Shown: piece after piece, positions 9,241 to 20,871 of the stretch
Layout of the letters: each line of letters begins with the position of its first letter
How positions within the stretch are numbered: position 1 is the stretch's first letter
Assembly (NCBI GenBank): GCA_032207245.1
Contig: CM063499.1
Coordinates: forward strand, 33,444,345-33,508,344
DNA: 64,000 bases
Direction: 5' to 3'
Source of the DNA: Pardosa pseudoannulata
Lineage: Eukaryota > Arthropoda > Arachnida > Araneae > Lycosidae
Program-made: the position numbers and the translations under genes
Notes under the pieces: model-generated
Databases searched by the model: none
What the model was told of the DNA's origin: nothing
What the model saw: only the letters and a program-made list of their open reading frames with translations

Positions 9241-9840
9241 ATTTTGAAATTTAATATAGTTCTTCTCCTAGCATTTAGTTTCTTATTGGCTCTCTACTCG
9301 GTAGTGGTGTTGTTTTTAGTGATTTATCACTGTTTTATCGTCAAATTGCTTATTGTCATTTGCTCTAATGCCTTGTCTTGTGTATTGGTCGTTTATCCCT
9401 TGTCTTGTGTATAAGCCTATTTTGTCCTCTTTAGTATTAGCCGTTTATTCCTTATCTCGAGTATAAGCCTTTTTTGTCTACTACTGTTCTTCATACACTC
9501 GCAGTCTCAAGTTTTACATTTATTGTGCTTATTGCCGTTAGCTCTTCTGTCTTGTCTCGAGTATTAGCCGTTTTTGAGCTAGGGCCACAGCATGTGCTGT
9601 CTCGAATATAAGCCTTTTCCACTCCTGTTCTCTGTATTTTAATTTGAAGTTTAATATAGTTCTTCCCCTAGCATTTAGTTTCTTTTTGGCTCTCTACTCG
9701 GTAGTGGTCATGTTTTTAGTGATTTATCACTGTGTTTTTTCGTCAATTGCTTATTGTCATTTGCTCTAATGCCTTGTCTCGTGTATTGGTCGTTTATCAA
9801 TTGTCTTGTGTATAAGCCTATTTTGTCCACTTCAGCTCTT
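9241..9840 (+). repeat. 400-bp tandem 5' UTR monomers of the non-LTR element
   Basis: Two diverged copies, one starting at about 9165 and one at about 9565. Shared phrases are TTTAGCCGTTTTTGAGCTAGGG-type, CTACTCGGTAGTGGT and GTGATTTATCACTG. Block 2 has only one. Confidence 0.75.
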
Positions 9841-10745
9841 CGTTTTTTTTGTTTTTTTTTTCGCAGTTTTTTGTTTTATTGTTTTTTTTTTCTACTCATA
9901 TTTCTCTCTTTAGTCTCCGTATGTCACTCAGAGCGTGGTCCTGGAGTTCACTTTTTTCTCACCAAGCATGGAGGTTCTCACCCATACACCTACTAATACC
10001 CATCAAATTAACAACTAACCCGACTAACCCCTCATTCGTTCATAACTAACTTTAAAAAAAAAAACTAACACACTAACGACTAACTCCCTTCACCCTCCCT
10101 CTGCTAACTCGCAGTCGGGTCTATTACTGTCCTCAGCCTCGTAACCTCTCCGTGGGCTAATTCTTATGATCATATCAATCACTTATTATATTACTCTGTC
10201 TTTTTATTGTTTTTATGCTTTTAGTGTATTTTGCTTTTATCTAATTTGTAATTACTTGATTTCTAACTATGACAACACGCACAACTAATAAACAACGCTC
10301 AACTCGGCGGGTTGCGTTGGATGATGAGTCCAGTAACCCCCCATAACTGACACTGACACGACCAGTGCCACCGTCGAAGAGATATCAACCGCAGAACAAC
10401 CACAAGAATCTACAAAAAAGGACTCAATTACGCAGACGTCTCAGCTAGTTGACAACCCCATGGATGCTCTCGATTATATAGAGACTAGCAGCAAAGGCAT
10501 GCTTCCCTGGAGGCCTAACTGCGGAAGAAGGATACTTGATGTCCCGAGCTACAAATCAACTAAGAATGTTCTTTAAAGAAACACTCATGGCACTGGCCAA
10601 TAACACCTTACAACACACACAACAGCCACAACAAGGAAACTAAACAAAAATCATGCAGGCATACGCTAACGTTACTAAGTCCACATAAAGAACAATAATC
10701 CTCAAACCCGTAGATGAGAAACACACTGACGAACTCAAAAACAAC

Positions 10746-11069
10746 TTGCAAAAGGTACACGTACCTGATACTACAGCAGTTCAAAAAGTCTACCACCAAA
10801 AAAATGGAAACATTACCATCACAGCAAAAGACAAACATGCTGCAACTCAAGTCATCAATGCACTAAACACTACTCAGTCCATCACAAAGATAGCTGAAGT
10901 TACCACGCCAGTCATAAGGATGGAAAAGATCTTCATCCATCACGTACCCAAACAAGTGACAAAACAACAATTAGCACACGCACTCGAGGACGCATTTGGT
11001 CTCTCGATTAACACAGACACCACCTTGCTGCCATACAAGACAAACTCAGAACACACCCAGCACTGGTGA
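10746..11069 (+). pseudogene. ORF1 (gag-like) fragment of non-LTR element, block 1
   Basis: 107 open codons corresponding to the central gag-like domain, with a hydrophobic IFIHHVPKQV strand and helix-rich LAHALEDAFGLS. It is the truncated sister of 37436-37945. No zinc knuckles remain and the natural start is lost to upstream frame breaks. RNA-binding chaperone activity is the known role of intact ORF1 proteins. Confidence 0.65.
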
Positions 11070-11152
11070 GTATTGGTGCCGGCACGCCTGGTGAACACTA
11101 TCGTAGAAACGCGCAGGATTACCCTCTCGTTCAAGACGTGCCCAATAGTAAA

Positions 11153-11550
11153 CTTATGAATAGAGTATTGCAATTTTTAATTTTACTGTTTGCATATTAT
11201 AATGTATCCCTACATATATAATAAAAAATAGTGAGTTAATTCTATTAAGAGAATACAAAACAATTGCCTATTAAAACACAATATCAGAGTAATGTGGTTT
11301 AATTATTACAATTCTGTATTGTTTTATTTAAAAAATTTTAAGTAATGCTTCATTACGAATAAGTGAACTTTTGAATAGAGTATTGGATTTTTTTTAATTT
11401 TACTGTAGATATTAATGTATCCCTACATAATATAATAAAATAGGGAATTATTATTCTATTAAGAGGATACAAAACAATTGGATATTAACACAATATCAGA
11501 GTAATGTGGATTTAGTTATTACAATTCTGTATTGGTTTTTATTTAACTCT
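11153..11550 (+). repeat. Diverged 221-bp satellite monomers, left edge
   Basis: About two monomers recognisable by ATAATGTATCCCTACAT, GGATACAAAACAATTG and GAGTAATGTGG, with many substitutions and indels. The array begins inside the non-LTR element. Confidence 0.85.
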
Positions 11551-12700
11551 GCCTAAGCCTAAGTTGTAAAAAGAGGATGTCTAAAGACCAATACTTTCCA
11601 TGTCAAACTAAGGTAGATAGGACGGTTTATTTCAGATTTTATCAACATTTTGGTAAAAGGCAACATTCCAGGTGTAGTGCTGATGAGATATGTGCATACA
11701 TGGCAACCGGGGTTAAAGGTTGTCGCTAACGGTTTCTCGTGGAGTGGAACCACATATTTTAGTTTCTGCAAGATCCATACATGGTGACTGTTATTTACCC
11801 TCAGTACATATGCATTATGTTAGTCCTAAAGGAGATGGTGGCAAACACCTTAAAACCAAGGCTACAGGTGCTGTTGTGCCCAAACAGGGTATCATCTGTA
11901 ATGTCCACTTCTAATTTGTCTGGATATAAATAAAACAGATAATTCTAAGAATAGATTATCCGATTTTGTCTGACCAAAGTGTTAAACTTTCAGACGACAA
12001 CTTAAGAGGCTGCGGAAGAAAATCGACGTCGAAGGACAAGCAGCCAAGAAAAAGTAGGGAGGATACTATTTCAAATGTGAAGAGTGAAAAAGACCTATAA
12101 CGGATGTTCCGACCAAGTCCTACAGCAGAGTAATTGATCAGAATGGTGATAAAGAAATTGCATCCGTCACAGAAGCTGAGTTCTGCGGAATAAATAATTC
12201 ATAAGTACATGGATGAAGCTATTGACATCTCGGATCTGAATTTGATAGATTGATTCTAGCGGCTTGATCGGTATTATGCTTATTGTGTCAACTATAGAAT
12301 GGCTTAAAGAATTCTTCACTGGTGAAATCACTGAATAGTTGTATTTTTATTTAAGCCAGTGAAAAATTGCTTAAGACAAAGAATCGACACACTGATTCAT
12401 TATTGCTTCGATTTCGGATGTTAAATATGAATACTGGTGAGTGGCGTGTGCTCCATAATTATAGCAAATATAGCAAGATATTTTATTGACCAAGATTCAC
12501 AATTCATAAAGAAAAAGGGGATGAAGTTATATTTTATTTGTATCGTGAAGATCCTGCACAAAGAAATTTTCTGATAAGGGATCTAGAGAAACTTCAGTAT
12601 CCTCAGGAAATAATATGAATTAAAACTGGATATTATAATATTAGATTTTAATGGTTACAGATAGATGGAGTAAATGGTAAAGAAATGATTGCTGCTTTTT
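11551..12700. other. Unrecognised relic between satellite blocks
   Basis: Higher GC than its surroundings, with several short open stretches broken by stops (for example 11720-11914 plus, 11559-11771 minus, and a piece near 12080 reading DVPTKSYSRVIDQNGDKEIA). It looks like one or more dead coding sequences. I could not assign a family. Confidence 0.4.
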
Positions 12701-14094
12701 ACATTATTTTGACATATATAATGTATACTTAATTAATTAGATTATTATTTTAACTGGATCAATATTGCTTACTACTAATGATCAACACTATATTAGTTAT
12801 TACAACTGCAAATTATAGTTTTATTTTTAATTTTTTTGATGAATTACTTAACATTAATTTCCTTGTTTGCATATTATAATGTATCCCTTGGTAATAAATA
12901 AAAAGAATACTGTTTTATCATAAACACTGCCTTAAAAAGTAGAGTAATGTGGATTAGTTATTTAATTCTGTATTGTTTTATTTTAAAGAAATTTTAAGTA
13001 ATGCTAATAAGAATAATAAACTTTATCAAATGAGGTTAAGTATGCATTTTTAATTTTACTGTATGTTAATATATAATAATATAAAAATAAAGTATTTTAT
13101 TCTATTAAGCGGATACAAATTGCCTATTAACAAAATAATTGGATCTATACTAAGGTATTGTACCTATTGTATATGGTTTTTTTTTTTAAGTAATGCTATA
13201 ATTAAACTTTTCTTAGAATAGAGTACATTAGTATACTGTTAATGAGTATTCGCATAATTTAATGTATTTTTCATAAAGGTTAGTAACAATTTTTTATATT
13301 AAGTTTCACTAAAAAAAATTTAAATATCCATGTATAAATTTAATAATAGGTATTGGACATTTTTTAATGATTTCAGATTGGTTTAAGAATTTTTTAATGA
13401 CAACATTCAATGTTGTTTTTTTAGTATTAAGAATGTTTGCTTTACATGTAATATTTATTTACAAATTAAAAATTATTATTTTTTTTAAGGAACACAATTT
13501 CTTTTCCCTGGGTAAACTTTCTGTTTTAATGATTTTTTTTTAAATAACTGCATTAAATTGCCATAGAATAAAAATCTTCTGATAGTATGCATTTTTATAT
13601 ACTGTTTAATAAAATTGTTAATTGCTATAAGACCATTAACCATGGTATTTCAATAAGGAAATATTTTGGTATTTATATTTAATGATTTATGATCTCGCTA
13701 AGTACGGTTTGAGTTATTTATTAAATGTATTGTATCCTACATATAATAAAAAGTTATTTATTTATAAGGACTGTTGACTCTAATAATCAAGAGTAATAAA
13801 TTAAAATGTATTGGTTAAAGGAATTATTAATAAAAAGAGTAATATTTTTACTGATTGTTTTAAAGGATCACATTATTATTATAATAAGTTTATTATATAG
13901 GAAAGTTCATCACATATTTTATTAACAATATTACGAAGAGATTTGATTTAGAGTATCATTTTTAATTAAGTTTAACTTTTAAATTGCTTAAATTTTTATA
14001 TATTGGTCTCTCTGAGATTAATTTATTGTTTTAATTATTAATCTTCTCCTATATCTTTTAAGTAAATTGGTTATTTTTATAATATTAATCTATT
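12701..14094 (+). repeat. Degenerate 221-bp satellite
   Basis: Scattered satellite phrases (ATATTATAATGTATCCC near 12870, GAGTAATGTGGATTAG near 12945) with heavy decay, grading into the homogeneous array. Confidence 0.7.
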
Positions 14095-17000
14095 TGTTTT
14101 ATTTTAAGAAATTTTTAAGTAATGCTACATTACGAATAAGTAAACTTTCTGAATAGAGTATTGCATTTTTTAATTTTACTGTTTGTATATTATAATGTAT
14201 CCCTACATAATAAAAATAGTGAGTTATTTATTCTATTAAGAGGATACAAAACAATTGCCTATTAACACAATATCAGAGTAATGTGGATTTAGTTATTACA
14301 ATTCTGTATTGGTTTTATTTTAAGAAATTTTTAAGTAATGCTACATTACGAATAAGTAAACTTTCTGAATAGAGTATTGCATTTTTTAATTTTACTGTTT
14401 GTATATTATAATGTATCCCTACATAATAATAAAAATAGTGAGTTATTTATTCTATTAAGAGGATACAAAACAATTTCTATTAACACAATACAATATGAGT
14501 AATGTGGATTTAGTTATTACAATTCTGTATTGGTTTTATTTTAAGAAATTTTTAAGTAATGCTACATTACGAATAAGTGAACTTTCTGAATAGAGTATTG
14601 CATTTTTTGATTTTACACTTTGTATATTATAATGTATCCTACATAATATAAAAAAAAATAGTGAGTTATTTATTCTATTAAGAGGATACAAAACAATTGC
14701 CTATTAACACAATATCAGAGTAATGTGGATTTAGTTATTACAATTCTGTATTGGTTTTATTTTAAGAAATTTTTAAGTAATGCTACTTTACGAATAAGTA
14801 AACTTTCGGAATAGAGTATTGCACTTTTAGTTTTACTGTTTGTATATTATAATGTATCCCTACATAATATAATAAAAATAGTGAGTTATTTATTCTATTA
14901 AGAGGATACAAAACAATTGCCTATTAACACAATATCAGAGTAATGTGGATTTAGTTATTACAATTCTGTATTGGTTTTATTTTAAGAAATTTTTAAGTAA
15001 TGCTACATTACGAATAAGTAAACTTTCTGAATAGAGTATTGCATTTTTTAATTTTACTGTTTGTATATTATAATGTATCCCTACATAATATAATAAAAAT
15101 AGTGAGTTATTTATTCTATTAAGAGGATACAAAACAATTGCCTATTAACACAATATCAGAGTAATGTGGATTTAGTTATTACAATTCTGTATTGGTTTTA
15201 TTTTAAGAAATTTTTAAGTAATGCTACATTACGAATAAGTAAACTTTCTGAATAGAGTATTGCATTTTTTAATTTTACTGTTTGTATATTATAATGTATC
15301 CCTACATAATATAATAAAAATAGTGAGTTATTTATTCTATTAAGAGGATGAAAAACAATTGCCTATTAACACAATATCAGAGTAATGTGGATTTAGTTAT
15401 TACAATTCTGTATTGGTTTTAAGAAATTTTTAAGTAATGCTACATTACGAATAAGTAAACTTTCTGAATAGAGTATTGCATTTTTTAATTTTACTGTTTG
15501 TATATTATAATGTATCCCTACATAATATAATAAAAATAGTGAGTTATTTATTCTATTAAGAGGATACAAAACAATTGCCTATTAACACAATATCAGAGTA
15601 ATGTGGATTTAGTTATTACAATTCTGTATTGGTTTTATTTTAAGAAATTTTTAAGTAATGCTACATTACGAATAAGTAACTTTCTGAATAGAGTATTGCA
15701 TTTTTTAATTTTACTGTTTGTATATTATAATGTATCCCTACATAATATAATAAAAATAGTGAGTTATTTATTCTATTAAGAGGATACAAAACAATTGCCT
15801 ATTAACACAATATCAGAGTAATGTGGATTTAGTTATTACAATTCTGTATTGGTTTTATTTTAAGAAATTTTTAAGTAATGCTACATTACGAATAAGTAAA
15901 CTTTCTGAATAGAGTATTGCATTTTTTAATTTTACTGTTTGTATATTATAATGTATCCCTACATAATATAATAAAAATTGTGAGTTACTTATTCTATTAA
16001 GAGGATGAAAAACAATTGCCTATTAACACAATATCAGAGTAATGTGGATTTAGTTATTACAATTCTGTATTGGTTTTATTTTAAGAAATTTTTAAGTAAT
16101 GCTACATTACGAATAAGTAAACTTTCTGAATAGAGTATTGCATTTTTTAATTTTACTGTTTGTATATTATAATGTATCCCTACATAATATAATAAAAATA
16201 GTGAGTTATTTATTCTATTAAGAGGATACAAAACAATTGCCTATTAACACAATATCAGAGTAATGTGGATTTAGTTATTACAATTCTGTATTGGTTTTAT
16301 TTTAAGAAATTTTTAAGTAATGCTACATTACGAATAAGTAAACTTTCTGAATAGAGTATTGCATTTTTTAATTTTACTGTTTGTATATTATAATGTATCC
16401 CTACATAATATAATAAAAATAGTGAGTTATTTATTCTATTAAGAGGATACAAAACAATTGCCTATTAACACAATATCAGAGTAATGTGGATTTAGTTATT
16501 ACAATTCTGTATTGGTTTTATTTTAAGAAATTTTTAAGTAATGCTACATTACGAATAAGTAAACTTTCTGAATAGAGTATTGCATTTTTTAATTTTACTG
16601 TTTGTATATTATAATGTATCCCTACATAATATAATAAAAATAGTGAGTTATTTATTCTATTAAGAGGATACAAAACAATTGCCTATTAACACAATATCAG
16701 AGTAATGTGGATTTAGTTATTACAATTCTGTATTGGTTTTATTTTAAGAAATTTTTAAGTAATGCTACATTACGAATAAGTAAACTTTCTGAATAGAGTA
16801 TTGCATTTTTTAATTTTACTGTTTGTATATTATAATGTATCCCTACATAATATAATAAAAATAGTGAGTTATTTATTCTATTAAGAGGATACAAAACAAT
16901 TGCCTATTAACACAATATCAGAGTAATGTGGATTTAGTTATTACAATTCTGTATTGGTTTTATTTTAAGAAATTTTTAAGTAATGCTACATTACGAATAA

Positions 17001-17790
17001 GTAAACTTTCTGAATAGAGTATTGCATTTTTTAATTTTACTGTTTGTATATTATAATGTATCCCTACATAATATAATAAAAATAGTGAGTTATTTATTCT
17101 ATTAAGAGGATACAAAACAATTGCCTATTAACACAATATCAGAGTAATGTGGATTTAGTTATTACAATTCTGTATTGGTTTTATTTTAAGAAATTTTTAA
17201 GTAATGCTACATTACGAATAAGTAAACTTTCTGAATAGAGTATTGCATTTTTTAATTTTACTGTTTGTATATTATAATGTATCCCTACATAATATAATAA
17301 AAATAGTGAGTTATTTATTCTATTAAGAGGATACAAAACAATTGCCTATTAACACAATATCAGAGTAATGTGGATTTAGTTATTACAATTCTGTATTGGT
17401 TTTATTTTAAGAAATTTTTAAGTAATGCTACATTACGAATAAGTAAACTTTCTGAATAGAGTATTGCATTTTTTAATTTTACTGTTTGTATATTATAATG
17501 TATCCCTACATAATATAATAAAAATAGTGAGTTATTTATTCTATTAAGAGGATACAAAACAATTGCCTATTAACACAATATCAGAGTAATGTGGATTTAG
17601 TTATTACAATTCTGTATTGGTTTTATTTTAAGAAATTTTTAAGTAATGCTACATTACGAATAAGTAAACTTTCTGAATAGAGTATTGCATTTTTTAATTT
17701 TACTGTTTGTATATTATAATGTATCCCTACATGATATAATAAAAATAGTGAGTTATTTATTCTATTAAGAGGATACAAAAGAATTGCCTT
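14095..17790 (+). repeat. Homogeneous 221-bp satellite array
   Basis: About 17 head-to-tail monomers. TGCTACATTACG recurs at 16321, 16542, 16763 and 16984, a strict 221-bp period. Central monomers (about 15000-17700) are almost identical. The monomer is AT-rich, non-coding, and has no CENP-B-box-like motif that I can see. Confidence 0.95.
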
Positions 17791-18140
17791 TTAACATATC
17801 AGAGTAATGTGGATTTAGTTATTATAACTCTATATTAGATTTATTCTCAGTAATTTTTGAGTAATTTTGGATTACGAATAAGTAAACTTCCTGAATAGAT
17901 TATTGCATTTTTTAATTTTACTGTTAGTACATTCAATATATCGGCATGGTATAGTAACAAAAATAGTGAGCTATTTATTCCGCTAACAGGATAAAATAAA
18001 AGTGTGTACTAACACAACATCAGAGTTATGCAGATTTAGTTATTACAAGTCTGTATTGGTTTTATTCTAAGTAATTTTTGAGTAATGTTGCATTAATGAT
18101 AAGCAAAATTCCTGAATACCTTTATTACATTTTCCAATTT
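17791..18140 (+). repeat. Diverged right edge of 221-bp array
   Basis: Two monomers with accumulating changes (for example GGCATGGTATAG in place of CTACATAATATA), then similarity fades. Confidence 0.8.
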
Positions 18141-18974
18141 TACTGTTTAAGTGTATAATGATGTGAACTGAAAATTTAAAATAAGAAAAAGAAAATTAAA
18201 GATTTTTAAATTGAAGCTGGTATGCAATTTATATTATATATTAATAAAGATACCAATAGCAATCAAATGAAAACACATACTGTATTTGCAGTTGACATAT
18301 ATAGAAAATTGCTTTATTATGAAATGACTTAGCTATTAATACTATTATAAAAATTTAATGATTATATACAAGGGAGGAAAATGCATAAAAAAGCAGTTTT
18401 AAAGCTTTTCCACGGAAAAAATACATTTTTTCAAAATTCCAAATTTTTGTAATTCTCAATATTTTAAGAATATTTGAATGTGTCCAATTTCTATACTTCT
18501 TCAGGATATCTTAAGAATATTTTAATGTATCCAATTTCTATAATTCTATAAATAGTATGAACTGACATCATAACATATATTTTATTTTTTATTTTTGTTA
18601 TAAAGAAAATAAAATTTGTTAATTGTTAATATACATTATAATAAATATTACAACAGCAATCAAATGAAAATACTATTTACAGTAAACAGATATTATAGAA
18701 AATTATATTTTTATCACATGGCTTTCATACTAATACTTTTATTTAAAAAAAAAAAATAAATAAATAAAAAAAAAATAATAATAATAATTGTGAGCAGGAA
18801 AAGGCAAGGAAAAAATTGTTTTAAAATTTTTATTTCCACATTGAAAAGAAGTTTTAAAACGCTTTAAAGCATTTTTCTACAATTCAAGTTTTTATTCTTC
18901 AGAATATCATAAGAATATTTGATTTTATTTAATTTCTATAATTCTTCAGAAAATCTTGTAAGTATTAGAATATA
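18141..18974. other. AT-rich spacer, nothing recognised
   Basis: Poly-A and simple AAT tracts (18745-18790) and repeated TTAAGAATATTT phrases. No coding, RNA or transposon signature. Confidence 0.5.
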
Positions 18975-19252
18975 TCCAATTATCTCAAAATTTTCTCAAA
19001 AAAGAAATCTTAAGAATATCTTAAGTTATTTGGCCCACATAAGCCTACATTTAGAGAAAATTTTCAGATTATATTCTTAAGATTTTCTGCAGATTATTTT
19101 CTTAAGATTTTCTGCAGATTATTTTCTTAAGATTTTCTGCAGATTATATTCTTAAGAAAATCTTAAGATTTTAGGCTTAAGATGTGGGCCAAATAACTTA
19201 AGATTTTCTTAAGATTTTTTTTTGAGAAAATCTTGAGATTTTTTCTAGTAGG
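18975..19252. mobile_element. Fold-back / MITE element with internal 25-bp repeats
   Basis: Long inverted arms: TTATTTGGCCCACATAAGCC (from 19025) pairs with the segment ending near 19197, and the complementarity extends outward through TCTCAAAATTTTCTCAAAAA-type sequence. Between the arms, GATTTTCTGCAGATTATTTT repeats three times with a 25-bp period (19081, 19106, 19131). No coding capacity. Confidence 0.7.
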
Positions 19253-19256
19253 GTAC

Positions 19257-19303
<47 letters not shown>

Positions 19304-19425
19304 TATATATATACATATTTATATATACATATATACATACATATATATATACATACATATACATATATATATATATGTATGTATGTATGTATATATATAT
19401 ATATATATGTTTATGTTTATTTATA
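19253..19425. repeat. TA/TATACA microsatellite
   Basis: About 170 bp of TA and TACATA/GTAT repeats starting exactly at the fold-back element edge. The open frame through it is a repeat artefact. Confidence 0.95.
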
Positions 19426-20871
19426 TATTGGTTTAATTCAGTATAAAATACGAAAAGTTGGTTAAAAAATTAAATTTCGATCTATTGAGATTTAACTAAA
19501 TAGCCAAATTTGCGCTAAATGGCCGCTGTACAATTACGCTGCGAAATGTACCCGCACACAATGTGCTAGTAATAGTTCGAAATAATTAGGGATTCAAAGA
19601 ATTCTAGACCGACCAACCTGTTATCGACATCAGAACCAAAAGGTAGCTGGCTACCAATTCAGCGGAGTGTTTAATATTGAAGAAGAGTAACTTTTTTTCT
19701 ATTATAAAGTGCTACCGCTAACTAAGAAAAAAAATATCATTAATTTCATTAGTCTGCAAACGTAAATATTTAAAGTATTGCACCATGGAAAAAACTTTCA
19801 AAAATGGTAAATTTAACCCTCTTAAATTTCTTCCTCTAAGTATAAATTTTACGTAATTCCCTCTGGAACTTTTCGGAAGCAATGAATTATATTTGTGATA
19901 TAAATCGAAACTCTTCGAAAGAAAATGTTGAAGAACGGAATAAAAAATATATTACAGGCAATAAAAACGTACAAGAAATAGAATCGTAACAACTTGCAAT
20001 TCATCTGACGTTGACAGACTTCTTTCCCCCCACAAATGGCATCCTTATTCAATATTTGGGGTAAAAAAAGGTTTATGATAGCAAGCCAAATGCTTTGGTA
20101 TTTCAAATAGACATGAGCAGAAACATTATGTCGTTTCAACTCCACTTTTCATGAATCGATATCTTTTAAGAATTTTCAGATCAATGTATCTTTGAACGAA
20201 ATGTAAAGCCATTTGAAAGACGGAAGAGTAAAAAAAAACTATGTCAAATGGATTATTTTGTTTAGATCTAAACTGGGTTATAAAATTCTTTGGAGTTGAA
20301 GAGCAAATTTAAGGAAACATGGCCTAGAAAATATTTCTTTTCATGATTTTTATGGTTTTCGGATATTTTTTTAACTTTTTGGTTGTTTGCTGGACCCATA
20401 ATCGTCTCGGTGGGGTTGTAATATAATTGCTTTACTTTTATGACCTAAATATCTTAAGATAAGGTCCAAACACGAGACATTTTTTCCCATTTATGAGTCA
20501 TTTGAAATCAAAGGTTGAAATTTAGTTAAAATCTCACAATGAAATTTTCTTTTCCATATTTTAAGTAATATGGTGAAACAAAATTAAATTTTCTACTGAG
20601 CAATGCTAAAAATATGTCATTCAATTTGGGCTTTAAAAGTGTTGATAAAACTATATGGGTAAAGAAGAGTGCCTATAGATATTTATATCTTCATTTTATC
20701 TTTTTTCTATTAATTAATCTGGACGTAATTGCTTTGCTTTTTGGACCTAAAAATCTTAAGGTCTTTTTCTTTCGAAGGTCAGTGAAATTGGCTTTTCCTT
20801 ATATTTTAAGGATTGTCTAATTTAACCCTTTGACAGTTTCATTTTTTTCTAGAATTCGGTCAAAGAAATGG
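19426..20871. other. Spacer with a faint internal duplication, no gene recognised
   Basis: A phrase near 20425 (TAATTGCTTTACTTTTATGA, then CCTAAATATCTTAAG) resembles one near 20727 (TAATTGCTTTGCTTTTTGGA, then CCTAAAAATCTTAAG), about 300 bp apart. Frames of 98 codons (minus, 19849-20145) and 68 codons (plus, 20614-20820) show no known domain. Confidence 0.4.

Larger units (their letters stand above)
9165..11152 (+). mobile_element. Jockey/X-element-like non-LTR retrotransposon, 5' part, decayed (block 1)
   Basis: A 5' UTR holding two tandem monomers with an exact 400-bp spacing (TCTTCTCCTA at 9261, TCTTCCCCTA at 9661) is followed by a degenerate ORF1. ORF1 begins MTTRTTNKQRST at 10269 and breaks at a TAA after 25 codons. 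It can be followed in other frames through LVDNPMDALDYIE and GLTAEEGYLMSRATNQLRM. The gag-like central domain is at 10746-11069 (IFIHHVPKQVTKQQLAHAL). The zinc-knuckle part is missing because 221-bp satellite begins at about 11153. ORF2 (endonuclease, reverse transcriptase) is absent. Confidence 0.7.

Noticed and set aside
9754..10049. 80-codon hydrophobic frame conserved in both blocks
   Set aside because: T-rich 5' UTR of the non-LTR element; conservation follows from block duplication.
11551..12660. DNA methyltransferase 1 or other chromatin gene remnant
   Set aside because: I looked for a zinc-binding and targeting-domain pattern (KCEE...DVP...) but the match is too weak and frame-broken to support it.
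19233..19436. 67-codon Tyr/Ile-rich frame
   Set aside because: Microsatellite artefact.
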